This document shows positions 45,237 to 53,954 of a stretch of DNA of 64,000 nucleotides, piece after piece. Each line of letters opens with the position of its first letter. Within the stretch, counting starts at the first letter, position 1. Under the pieces are notes generated by a model, which did no database searches, was not told the DNA's origin, and worked only from the letters and a program-made list of their open reading frames with translations. Origin of the DNA: Lachnospiraceae bacterium (GTDB lineage: Bacteria; Bacillota; Clostridia; Lachnospirales; Lachnospiraceae); the NCBI GenBank assembly GCA_015057325.1, contig SVEQ01000002.1, positions 248,001-312,000 on the forward strand, written 5' to 3'. A program made the translations under genes and the position numbers.

Positions 45237-46878
45237 TTCTACCCCTATAAAACTCCTCTTTATCCTTGTACATCATATCATCAGCACGCTTAAATACGTC
45301 CTTATACGCTTCATCCTCATCCTGAATATATGACACTCCACCTTTAGATACGGCAAGGTTATGATCATATCTGACATTCTGTTCATTAAATACTCTCACT
45401 TCTTCATCAAAAACCTTGAAATATTCTGCGATATTGTCATCATCCTGATTTTCAATAACAACAATAAATTCATCACCACCGATACGGAACACATTCTCTG
45501 CAGAAAACACCCGTTTCATAATATCTGCTGCATCGGTTATCAACATATCTCCGTATTCGTGTCCGAGATTATCATTGACATTCTTAAGACCGTTAACATC
45601 AAAAACAATTACAATAAATGCTGCCATACCCTCGGATATCTTCTCATCCATTCGTTTCACGACATCCATATAAGCCGCTTTGTTACCAACACCTGTCATT
45701 GCATCCGAATAAGCCTGCGAGTGTATGTAAGAAAAATACTCTCTAATCTCAAGTGCCATTTTCGATACGCTCTTTGCAAGTGTTCCTATCTCATCACCCG
45801 ACCTATAAGTAATTGCCGTATTAAGCTCGCCTTTTGCAATTCTGGTTGATGCTTTGGTTAGTTCTCGTATCGGCAATACAATTATAACCATAAGACGCCA
45901 GAAAATAGCAAACACCGTTGCAAGAACTATACAAAAAATTGCAAACATCTGTATCTTCATACTTTTTGAAATTCGCATTATCTGATCTTCCGGCACACAA
46001 ACCGCAAGTACCATATCATTGTCAAGATTACCCGCCATTATACGATAATCTGCACTTTTCCATACACATTTATGCATTTTTCTCTTCGAAGCTTCCTGAG
46101 GGGTCAGGTATTTTGCAGTAGCCCTCATATCAGAATTAAATCTCTTCATCTCAACACCGTCAGGATATTCTCTGTGGTAAAGAATATCACCATCATCACT
46201 TAAAAGAAACGCAAAACCATCCTTATAATCTACAGAATCTATTATAGTATTGATAGATGACATTTTGATATCCATTCCTACAACTCCGACAAAAGCATTA
46301 GATTTGTATATTGGAATGACATAAGACATCATGTAAACATTAATATTCTTATTGTGATACGGTTTCACCCACGTTGCAGCACCTTTTTCTAGCGGTTCAT
46401 AATACCACGCAACAAAATCTCTATCCGTCTTAGTATACTGACTAATATCTGCAGGTTCAACACTGACAAGTTCGCCATTACTGTTTACCGTCATAAAAAC
46501 ACCGGAGGTAGAGCCAAACTTATCCGGTTCCGGTCTGAAATAAACAGCAGCCACATTCCCTACAAGTCCGCCAACATCTGCACATTTATCAGCTAAATCT
46601 GCATAAAAACCATTCTTATATTCGGTATTAGAACGCAGGAGTCTCGTATCCAAATTATTATTGATATATTTTTCCAATTCTCTTGTACCGTTCTCCACTC
46701 TGTTAAAATCACTGTTAAGAGCATAAATTTTCTCGTTAACAATCATTTTCATGGACGCAGATATATCCTCTTCAATCGCCTTATTAAGCAAATGAATACT
46801 TACATAGGACATAAGCGCAAACAGTCCTAACATTGAACCAAATATTAATAAGAATAATTTCGTTCTAATTGAACGCAT
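45217..46878 (-). CDS. Cache-HAMP-GGDEF diguanylate cyclase
   Basis: 553 aa. Transmembrane helix (about residues 8-28), double-Cache-like extracytoplasmic domain (about 35-305), second helix (about 308-330), HAMP (about 330-385) and GGDEF domain (about 395-550). The active site is FRIGGDEFIVVIE; an inhibitory RxxD is not apparent. Senses a small molecule outside and makes c-di-GMP. It starts 12 bp after the next upstream sensor gene and overlaps the following one. Confidence 0.9.
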   Translation of the reverse strand: MRSIRTKLFLLIFGSMLGLFALMSYVSIHLLNKAIEEDISASMKMIVNEKIYALNSDFNRVENGTRELEKYINNNLDTRLLRSNTEYKNGFYADLADKCADVGGLVGNVAAVYFRPEPDKFGSTSGVFMTVNSNGELVSVEPADISQYTKTDRDFVAWYYEPLEKGAATWVKPYHNKNINVYMMSYVIPIYKSNAFVGVVGMDIKMSSINTIIDSVDYKDGFAFLLSDDGDILYHREYPDGVEMKRFNSDMRATAKYLTPQEASKRKMHKCVWKSADYRIMAGNLDNDMVLAVCVPEDQIMRISKSMKIQMFAIFCIVLATVFAIFWRLMVIIVLPIRELTKASTRIAKGELNTAITYRSGDEIGTLAKSVSKMALEIREYFSYIHSQAYSDAMTGVGNKAAYMDVVKRMDEKISEGMAAFIVIVFDVNGLKNVNDNLGHEYGDMLITDAADIMKRVFSAENVFRIGGDEFIVVIENQDDDNIAEYFKVFDEEVRVFNEQNVRYDHNLAVSKGGVSYIQDEDEAYKDVFKRADDMMYKDKEEFYRGRNDRRKR

Positions 46879-46890
46879 CCCTACATCCTC

Positions 46891-48267
46891 CTAATTTCTC
46901 TTGACGCCGTCGCCACCCATTTCCTTAACCAGATAGCAAGCCTGTGTTGCTCTGTGATAATTCTTCTTAATCTTATCGGCAAGCCTGACCTCTGTAATGC
47001 CTACTGACACAGTAACCCTGCCTTCCTTCGCAACTTTCTTACAGAACTCTTTGCATATCTCATGTCCAAATTCAACAGACCATTCTGACAATACAACGAA
47101 TTCATCTCCGCCCCAGCGGAAGATTTCCCCCTTATCACCAAAAGATTCCTTGGCAAGTTCAACAACATTTACCAAAACATCATTGCCTTCCAAAGTATCA
47201 TTGGCCTCTTTAAAGTAATCAATATCAAACACTACCATGGACTTATAGATTGTCGTGTTAAATACTCCACGCTCTCCGTATATATTCTTAAAGAAATTAC
47301 GGTTAGGCAAGCCTGTCAAACCATCAATTTCATTATCTGCCCCTTTACCATATCCAAATACTTGTTCTCTTCGTCCCAAAATCATAACACCGGTAATTAC
47401 CGTTGTTATATAAACAATCAGGCTGGCAATAAGAAATGTATAGTCAAATCCGGAAGAGAAAAATTTCTCATTGTCCTTATCAACTATAAGAAACCAGTCG
47501 GCTTCTTCCATGTATCTCGTGATGGAATATCCATTAATTCCGACTTTCTCATACTGATAATCATCTGTTTTTTTAAACGATCCATTCTCGATATGCAACG
47601 CCTTGATATTAGCCTCATTAACATCCAATTGAACAAGACCCATATCATCGACCAAGGAAATCTTTACTTTGTAAGAGTCCTCATATTGTTTCAACAGTTC
47701 CTGCATTCTCTTAACCGTAATTCCTACACCGCACACTCCAATGACATTATGAGATTTGTCGTATATCTTTGAATCAACGAAAACCGTCAGCTGATCATCA
47801 TTATTCTCGTCTACATCCACCTCAACTAACATATCATTCTCACTTTTGATGAATGCATCATACCATATGTCATGAGTATCTTTTTCCGTGTCGACTATCT
47901 TGCTAAGTCCCATATCTGTATAATATCTCTTTGTATAATCCGAAATTATAAAGATTGAATCAAAAGTGCATACTTCATTAAGTCCCATTAAATATGACTG
48001 CATCAAAGGTATGGCTTCGTTCTTCGAATAGTCCATCTCATGAATAAGAAAATCCTTCATAAGCCAGTTATCAGCCATTGTTTTTGAAACTATAATAGGC
48101 TTTTCCAGCTCAACCCTCACTCCATCATATATGCGATCAGTTGTCAATATACTGTTCTCTTTTTCGTATTTGTCCCCATATGCAATACGTCTGTAATAAA
48201 CAATATTGGAAATTATACATACAATGGATATTATGATTATATATATTAATATTTTTTTCTTTTTCAT
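46891..48267 (-). CDS. Cache-GGDEF diguanylate cyclase
   Basis: 458 aa. N-terminal helix (about residues 5-24), extracytoplasmic Cache-type domain (about 35-270), second helix (about 278-298) and GGDEF domain (about 315-455) with FRWGGDEFVVLSE. No HAMP and no clear RxxD site. Part of the same tightly spaced operon (12-bp gaps on both sides). Confidence 0.88.
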   Translation of the reverse strand: MKKKKILIYIIIISIVCIISNIVYYRRIAYGDKYEKENSILTTDRIYDGVRVELEKPIIVSKTMADNWLMKDFLIHEMDYSKNEAIPLMQSYLMGLNEVCTFDSIFIISDYTKRYYTDMGLSKIVDTEKDTHDIWYDAFIKSENDMLVEVDVDENNDDQLTVFVDSKIYDKSHNVIGVCGVGITVKRMQELLKQYEDSYKVKISLVDDMGLVQLDVNEANIKALHIENGSFKKTDDYQYEKVGINGYSITRYMEEADWFLIVDKDNEKFFSSGFDYTFLIASLIVYITTVITGVMILGRREQVFGYGKGADNEIDGLTGLPNRNFFKNIYGERGVFNTTIYKSMVVFDIDYFKEANDTLEGNDVLVNVVELAKESFGDKGEIFRWGGDEFVVLSEWSVEFGHEICKEFCKKVAKEGRVTVSVGITEVRLADKIKKNYHRATQACYLVKEMGGDGVKRN

Positions 48268-48279
48268 ATGTCCACCCGC

Positions 48280-49590
48280 TTATTCATTAACAAGATTCTC
48301 TGCCATCAGTATAACGCTAATAAGTTCTCCGTCATCATCCCGTTCAACCGGTGTAAAACGTATACCATACTTCTCATTCTTATTACTAACAAACATCTTG
48401 GATATAACAATTTTATCCTCCAAGCGTTCGTTAAGAGTAGATAAATTAATAAAATCAAACACAACGCTTTTGTACCTGACATCTGTAATCGCATCCATGA
48501 TTACTCGTATCGTATATTGCGCATTACCATTATCATCACTAATAAGCATCTTAATCTCAGGATTAATATCTGCCATTTCTGTAAGTGTATTATCTTTAAG
48601 ATTGATTAAATAAGCAAAATCATATATGTTTGCCAACGAGTTCTTTTGACGATATAAATGTGCTTCGTTAAGCTGTTGCTTCCTCATGCTCAAAATAAAA
48701 CTTACCAAAATAGTAAATATTATTATCAATGCAATAATAAAAACTATAAGCATTATTCCTGTAGAACCCAGTACATCTCCCGCTCCGATAACAGCTATTG
48801 TTTTCCAACCGTTTCCTACATCAGCAGACAATGCGACATAGCGCTTACCCTCATAACTTACAATCGCATAATCAGTACTTTTTTTTGTCATTTTATCAGA
48901 GAATTTCCCACCTATACCATCCTCGTCATTACGGTAGTTCTTGCCAAGTTCGCTTACTTCTGAATGAGCTACAACCATTCCAGCAGAATCTAGAATCATG
49001 CCGTACTTCCAACCATTTTTGATTGTCGCTTCTTCCAAAAGTCTTTGCATTCCATCAAGAGTAATATCCATAGAAATAACATCTTCTCCGTCAGGAAGTA
49101 ATTTACTTAAAGACATTGCAACACTTTGTGTTTGCAAATCTACATAAGGCGACACATATGCCACTTCGCCGCCGGCTTCACATGCGTCCACGTACCAGGG
49201 ACGCTCCGTGGGCACAAAGTCATCATCAGGAACCCATCCTACTCCATCTAAGTACTCACCACTTATATAGCCATAGAAACCCGTAAAATATCTATTAATG
49301 GTAGTTCCATATATTGTTGATTCTTTCTCGAGAAATTGCAGAATCTCTTTATTAGATGCTTCTTCCCGTTGCATATCCTCAACAGTTTGCGAAATGAGTC
49401 TGATTGCATCAGCACTTTCCACAAGAAGATAATTGAAGTCCATTGCCGCCTTCATTACTTCCTTCTGCTTTCCGGATATGGCATTATCTCTTACGCGAGA
49501 ATATAGCACATAGAAATTAACAGATAATATAAGAAATATTAAAATAAAAAGAGTAATACACTTACCCCAAAAGTTTCTGTCTGCCTTCAT
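48280..49590 (-). CDS. Double-Cache sensor protein without an output domain
   Basis: 436 aa. Helix (about residues 9-30), large double-Cache domain (about 35-275, with GWVPDDDFVPTERPWY and then AYVSPYVDLQTQSVAMSLSK), second helix (about 280-305) and a cytoplasmic PAS-like segment (about 315-430, LANIYDFAYLINLKDNTLTEM). It stops there: no GGDEF, kinase or methyl-accepting domain. It is the first gene of the operon with three diguanylate cyclases, so it may act by pairing with them. The start at 49588-49590 has GGGGAGAG upstream. Confidence 0.85.
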   Translation of the reverse strand: MKADRNFWGKCITLFILIFLILSVNFYVLYSRVRDNAISGKQKEVMKAAMDFNYLLVESADAIRLISQTVEDMQREEASNKEILQFLEKESTIYGTTINRYFTGFYGYISGEYLDGVGWVPDDDFVPTERPWYVDACEAGGEVAYVSPYVDLQTQSVAMSLSKLLPDGEDVISMDITLDGMQRLLEEATIKNGWKYGMILDSAGMVVAHSEVSELGKNYRNDEDGIGGKFSDKMTKKSTDYAIVSYEGKRYVALSADVGNGWKTIAVIGAGDVLGSTGIMLIVFIIALIIIFTILVSFILSMRKQQLNEAHLYRQKNSLANIYDFAYLINLKDNTLTEMADINPEIKMLISDDNGNAQYTIRVIMDAITDVRYKSVVFDFINLSTLNERLEDKIVISKMFVSNKNEKYGIRFTPVERDDDGELISVILMAENLVNE

Positions 49591-49639
49591 ATACTGCTCT
49601 CCCCAATACCCTAAAAAATAAAATAATCCCCATATGCGC

Positions 49640-49648
49640 ATTATAACA
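49640..49648 (-). promoter_or_regulatory. Extended -10 promoter of the sensor operon
   Basis: Minus-strand TGTTATAAT, a perfect -10 with the TGN extension, about 50 bp before the first sensor's start codon; the -35 is weak. Confidence 0.5.
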
Positions 49649-49683
49649 CATTTTCAAGTATAATACAGTAAAATTTGCAAAAA

Positions 49684-49728
49684 TTGAGGGGACAAAACAC
49701 ACTCATAATGCGCGTCTTGTCCCCTCAA
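49684..49728 (-). terminator. Terminator of the sugar ABC operon
   Basis: 12-bp stem TTGAGGGGACAA / TTGTCCCCTCAA with a 21-nt loop, followed on the minus strand by TTTTT. It closes the xylFGH-type operon. Confidence 0.75.
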
Positions 49729-49759
49729 AATATATGAGGAAGGTTTTTTGTGAGCTATA

Positions 49760-50947
49760 TTATTTCTTTCTTGTTCTTACATCAAATGCAACCGCAATAA
49801 TGAAGATTATACCTTTTACAATATACTGATAAGAAATATCAACACCCATAAGGTTCATTCCGTTTGTAAGTGACATTATTACCAATGCACCGATGATTGT
49901 ATTGGTTACTCGTCCGATACCACCACTTACTGCAACACCACCGATGTATGATGATGCAATAGCGTCCATCTCAAATCCAAGTCCGGCTGTCGGAGTTGCT
50001 GACTGAAGTCTTGATGCGTATAAAACACCACCAAGTGCAGCCATAACGCTGACAGAACAGAATGCGAACAATGTTACGTTCTTAACATTGATACCTGAAA
50101 GTTCAGCAGCCTGTGCATTACCACCAATACCGTAGATAGCACGACCAAGTTTTGTTTTATTCAACATGTAGTTATAGATAAGAAGAACAACTCCTACGAT
50201 AACTGCTGTCCAAGGAAGTCCCTGATATTTAGCAAGTGTCCATATTATAACCATAATGATTGCTGATATAACAACAAGCTTTGCTACGAATATCGGTGTA
50301 GATGTAACATCAAAGTTGTATTTTAATTTATTTTTTCTTGTCTTTATTTCAGAGAATATCATCAATACCGCAATCACAATACCGATTATTAAAGTAAGAA
50401 CATGTATACTACCATCAGTAATATCCGGAATAAATCCATTTGATAACGCATTGAATCCTTCGTTCGGAATGATAATTGTTCCTGTCTCCTGTAATGAAAG
50501 ATTAAGAAGACCTCTGAATATGAACATTCCCGCAAGGGTCGCTACGAAGGCCGGAACCCCGACTCTTGTAACAAGAAGACCTTGGTAAAGACCAACTAAA
50601 AGTCCAAGTACAAGAACAATAAGTATTGCAAGCCATTCATTGACGTTATATTTTGTCATCAGTATCGCTGCAACCGCTCCGCAGAAACCTGCAACATAAC
50701 CTACTGAAAGATCAATATGTACAATAATAAGTATGATTGTCATACCAATTGCCATTACAGCAACATAACCTGCCTGATTAATAAGATTCGATATATTTCT
50801 GGCTTGTAAAAATCCACCACCAGTTTTGAATGCGAAAAATCCCATGATGAGTACAAGTGCAATGTACATCATATAATCACGGATATTGGATTTTAATAGA
50901 GTAACAATTTCCTGGCCTAAACCGCCAGCTTGTTTATTCTCACCCAT
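49760..50947 (-). CDS. xylH: Sugar ABC transporter permease (XylH/GguB type)
   Basis: 395 aa, ten or so transmembrane helices. AIGMTIILIIVHIDLSVGYVAGFCGA and RAIYGIGGNAQAAELSGINVKN (the loop contacting the ATPase) and ASSYIGGVAVSGGIGRV are family signatures of the ribose/xylose/galactose permeases. It transports a monosaccharide together with the ATPase gene 46 bp upstream and the binding protein. The xylose assignment rests on the neighbouring three-component regulator and is an inference. Confidence 0.88.
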   Translation of the reverse strand: MGENKQAGGLGQEIVTLLKSNIRDYMMYIALVLIMGFFAFKTGGGFLQARNISNLINQAGYVAVMAIGMTIILIIVHIDLSVGYVAGFCGAVAAILMTKYNVNEWLAILIVLVLGLLVGLYQGLLVTRVGVPAFVATLAGMFIFRGLLNLSLQETGTIIIPNEGFNALSNGFIPDITDGSIHVLTLIIGIVIAVLMIFSEIKTRKNKLKYNFDVTSTPIFVAKLVVISAIIMVIIWTLAKYQGLPWTAVIVGVVLLIYNYMLNKTKLGRAIYGIGGNAQAAELSGINVKNVTLFAFCSVSVMAALGGVLYASRLQSATPTAGLGFEMDAIASSYIGGVAVSGGIGRVTNTIIGALVIMSLTNGMNLMGVDISYQYIVKGIIFIIAVAFDVRTRKK

Positions 50948-50993
50948 TTTAATGACCTCCTTAGTTATATATTAATCTCGTTTATTGTTTTTA

Positions 50994-52520
50994 TTATGAT
51001 TTAATAGCCATCGCCATTACTTTCTCTTCTGTTGCTTCTTCAATCGACAACTCACCGGTAATAGTTCCCTCACTCATTACGTAGAGCCTGTCACTCATTC
51101 CCAATACCTCTGGAAGTTCTGAAGAAATCATAATGATACTCATTCCCTCATCTACAAGCTTATTCATAAGAGAATATATTTCAAACTTAGCACCTACATC
51201 AATACCACGCGTAGGTTCGTCAAGTATAAGAACATTAGGTCCCGCAAACATCCATTTTGCAATCTGAACCTTCTGCTGATTACCACCACTTAAGTTACCA
51301 ACTTTCTGCTCGATAGATGGTGCCTTAATGTTGATTGAATCCTTATAACGATTAGCTACATTAATTTCTTCATTCTCATTGATTGCTATTCCTTCAACTA
51401 ATGCTTCAAGATTTGCAATCGTTATGTTATACCTTATATCCTGCATAAGTATAAGACCGTTTCCTTTTCGATCCTCGGTTACATATGCAAGGCCTTGATT
51501 AATCGCTTCCTTAGGATGCTTGAATCTAACTTCTTTTCCATCCATGAAAAGCTTTCCATTTGTAATCTTATAGCCTGTAGGATTTCCGAAAATACTAAGT
51601 GCAAGTTCCGTTCTTCCTGCTCCCATAAGACCCTGGATTCCGACAATCTCACCCTTTCTGACATTGATATTAACACTATGTAATATCTCCCTGTTCTTTG
51701 CCGGGTCAAATACTGTCCAATCCTTAAGTTCTAACGCCTTTTCGCCGAACTCTTTCTTTTCTCTCTTAGGATAAATATTATCCATTTCTCGACCAACCAT
51801 GTGTTTGATGATTTCTGCTTCCTCGATAGTTCTCTCGGTTGCATCTAATGAACAAATTGTTGATCCATCTCTAAGTACTGTTATCGTATCTGCTATTGCA
51901 GTTATTTCCCTTAATTTGTGAGAGATCATGATACATGTTACACCCTGGTTCTTCAACTCTCTCAACAGTTGAAGGAGATTCTGACTATCATCCTCATTAA
52001 GTGAGGCTGTAGGCTCATCAAGTATCAATAATTTAACATTTTTACTAAGTGCTTTGGCAATCTCAACAAGCTGCTGATTACCAACTCCAAGTTCTTTTAC
52101 CTTCATCGAAGGGTCTGCTTTTAATTTAACTTTCTCAAGCATCTTTGATGCCTGCACTATTGTTTCATTCCAATCGATTGCTTTACCCTTAACAATCTCA
52201 TGTCCAAAATATATATTTTCGTAAAGTGAAAGTTCCGGTATAAGTGCAAGTTCCTGATATATAATAACTATTCCTTTTGCTTCGCTGTCTGCGATTTTCT
52301 TGAAAGCCTGAACTTCTCCGTTATAAACAATATCTCCCGAATATGTTCCATGAGGATACACTCCGGACAATACTTTCATAAGAGTGGACTTTCCTGCACC
52401 GTTTTCACCCACAAGACAGTGGATTTCTCCACGTTTTACTTTAAAATTAACATTATCTAACGCTTTAACGCCCGGAAACTCTTTGACTATACCCTTCATT
52501 TCCAGTATGTAATCGCTCAT
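50994..52520 (-). CDS. xylG: Sugar ABC transporter ATPase, two nucleotide-binding domains
   Basis: 508 aa. Two fused ABC domains: the first with GENGAGKSTLMKVLSG and ILDEPTASLNEDD; the second, from about residue 265, with the degenerate P-loop GLMGAGRTELALSIFG, signature LSGGNQQKVQIAKW and VLILDEPTRGIDVGAK. This arrangement is typical of XylG/RbsA/MglA. The start at 52518-52520 was chosen for GGGAGG upstream. A GC-rich hairpin lies between it and the binding-protein gene. Confidence 0.92.
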   Translation of the reverse strand: MSDYILEMKGIVKEFPGVKALDNVNFKVKRGEIHCLVGENGAGKSTLMKVLSGVYPHGTYSGDIVYNGEVQAFKKIADSEAKGIVIIYQELALIPELSLYENIYFGHEIVKGKAIDWNETIVQASKMLEKVKLKADPSMKVKELGVGNQQLVEIAKALSKNVKLLILDEPTASLNEDDSQNLLQLLRELKNQGVTCIMISHKLREITAIADTITVLRDGSTICSLDATERTIEEAEIIKHMVGREMDNIYPKREKKEFGEKALELKDWTVFDPAKNREILHSVNINVRKGEIVGIQGLMGAGRTELALSIFGNPTGYKITNGKLFMDGKEVRFKHPKEAINQGLAYVTEDRKGNGLILMQDIRYNITIANLEALVEGIAINENEEINVANRYKDSINIKAPSIEQKVGNLSGGNQQKVQIAKWMFAGPNVLILDEPTRGIDVGAKFEIYSLMNKLVDEGMSIIMISSELPEVLGMSDRLYVMSEGTITGELSIEEATEEKVMAMAIKS

Positions 52521-52542
52521 AGGAATCCTCCCTTCAAAGATT

Positions 52543-52565
52543 CGCCGGCTTGTTATAAGCCGGCG
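52543..52565 (-). other. Intercistronic hairpin between sugar-binding protein and ATPase genes
   Basis: Perfect 9-bp GC-rich stem CGCCGGCTT / AAGCCGGCG with a 5-nt loop and no real U-tract after it. Likely protects the upstream binding-protein mRNA or partially stops transcription, so that more binding protein than ATPase is made. Confidence 0.65.
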
Positions 52566-52581
52566 TTTCTTCATTAATATA

Positions 52582-53760
52582 TTACTCTAATCCTGTAAAC
52601 TCAGATGCCTCATAGTATCCTGAATCGATAAGTGCATCCTTAACATTGTCTTTTGTTACAACTACGATTGCTGTCTGCTTAGCAGGAACATCAATCTTCT
52701 CATTGTTGTAAGTAGAATCTGTTGCAGGCTCCTTATCATCAAGAATGTCTACAGCCATTGCTACTGAGTCAGCTGCCAATGTTCTTGTATCCTTGAATAC
52801 TGTCATTGACTGCTTACCATCAATAATGTACTGAACTGAAGCCTTCTCTGAATCCTGACCTGTGATAACATAGCTTGATACATCTTTATCTGATGCAAAT
52901 ACATCTGCGATAGAACGAGCTGTACCATCGTTAGGTGCTAATACAAGAACATCACCTTTCATGTCAGAACCTACTGCTGTAAGATGAGCCTCTGCTTTAG
53001 ACTTAGCTACGTTGAAATCCCAATCTGTTGTAACCTGACCGATAATCTTACCAATCTCTTCTCTTGAAAGCTCAGCCTTATCCTGTAAAGCCTCAGCCTC
53101 TGATGAGTTAGCAATCTTGAATGTTCCGTCAGCTACCTTAGGCTGAAGAACGCTCCAAGCACCCTCGAAGAAGATGAATGCGTTGTTATCTGTTGCAGCC
53201 CCTGCGAAGAGGTAAAGAGGGATATCGCTTCCTGAAGGAGCGTTATCGATTAAGTACTGACCCTGAGCAGCACCTACTGCAAAACTGTCAAATGTTACAT
53301 AGTAATCAACTGCATCTGTACCTGTGATAAGACGGTCATAAGCGATAACCTTAACGCCTGCATCTTTTGCTTCCTCAACTGCTGCTGAAGCTGCCGCACC
53401 ATCCTGTGCACAGATAATTAATACTTTGATACCCTTTGAGATTAATGTTTCAACATTAGTCTTCTCTGTTGCAGAAGAACCCTGGCTGAATAATACCTGG
53501 TTTGTAAATCCTGCATCGCCCAAGATTGTTTCGAACTGTTTCTGATCCTGTAACCATCTTGGCTCATCCTTTGTAGGTAATACGATACCTACCTGAATGT
53601 CACCGCTTGCTGATGAATCATCGTTTGATGCCTCAGCTGCTGTTGTGTCGTTACCTGAATCCTTAGCATCTCCTGATGCTGGTGCTCCGGATCCGCATCC
53701 TGTGGCGAGACCCATAACCATTGTTGCCGCCAGTAAGAAACTTAAAACTTTTTTCTTCAT
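52582..53760 (-). CDS. xylF: Sugar ABC transporter substrate-binding lipoprotein (XylF/ChvE type)
   Basis: 392 aa. Lipoprotein signal with lipobox LATGC (Cys22), a Ser/Asp-rich linker, then a periplasmic-binding-fold domain starting IQVGIVLPTKDEPRWLQDQK, with LISKGIKVLIICAQDGAA and KVIAYDRLITGTDAVDYYVTFD resembling XylF/ChvE. It captures a monosaccharide outside and passes it to the permease. First gene of the operon, with its own extended -10 promoter and direct-repeat site upstream. Confidence 0.9.
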   Translation of the reverse strand: MKKKVLSFLLAATMVMGLATGCGSGAPASGDAKDSGNDTTAAEASNDDSSASGDIQVGIVLPTKDEPRWLQDQKQFETILGDAGFTNQVLFSQGSSATEKTNVETLISKGIKVLIICAQDGAAASAAVEEAKDAGVKVIAYDRLITGTDAVDYYVTFDSFAVGAAQGQYLIDNAPSGSDIPLYLFAGAATDNNAFIFFEGAWSVLQPKVADGTFKIANSSEAEALQDKAELSREEIGKIIGQVTTDWDFNVAKSKAEAHLTAVGSDMKGDVLVLAPNDGTARSIADVFASDKDVSSYVITGQDSEKASVQYIIDGKQSMTVFKDTRTLAADSVAMAVDILDDKEPATDSTYNNEKIDVPAKQTAIVVVTKDNVKDALIDSGYYEASEFTGLE

Positions 53761-53803
53761 TTTACATACCTCCGTAAAAAATGTTTTTTATTGGGTTGAG
53801 TTA

Positions 53804-53812
53804 AATATAACA
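53804..53812 (-). promoter_or_regulatory. Extended -10 promoter of xylF
   Basis: Minus-strand TGTTATATT, about 44 bp before the start codon, with no good -35 at the proper distance. That is expected if an activator bound just upstream recruits polymerase. Confidence 0.5.
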
Positions 53813-53830
53813 CCATTCATACTTCAATAA

Positions 53831-53857
53831 CTTGTCTCTTGCTGTTAATTCTTGTCT
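53831..53857 (-). promoter_or_regulatory. Candidate YesN/AraC activator site upstream of xylF
   Basis: Direct repeat AGACAAG at 53857-53851 and 53837-53831, start to start exactly 20 bp, about two helical turns. The proximal copy covers the -35 region of the xylF promoter. AraC-family proteins bind such tandem half-sites on one face of DNA. Confidence 0.55.
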
Positions 53858-53914
53858 TCCTATAGGACGAAATCGTACTGCCTAGCATATTATTGCTCTT
53901 AATTTGTGCTAAAC

Positions 53915-53950
53915 AAAAAAGTGCTAGCCCAATAACTTGGACCGGCACCT
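53915..53950 (-). terminator. Terminator of the sensor/regulator operon
   Basis: On the minus strand GTGC...CCAA / TTGG...GCAC followed by TTTTTTG, directly after the response-regulator stop. It separates this operon from xylF. Confidence 0.65.
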
Positions 53951-53954
53951 TTCC

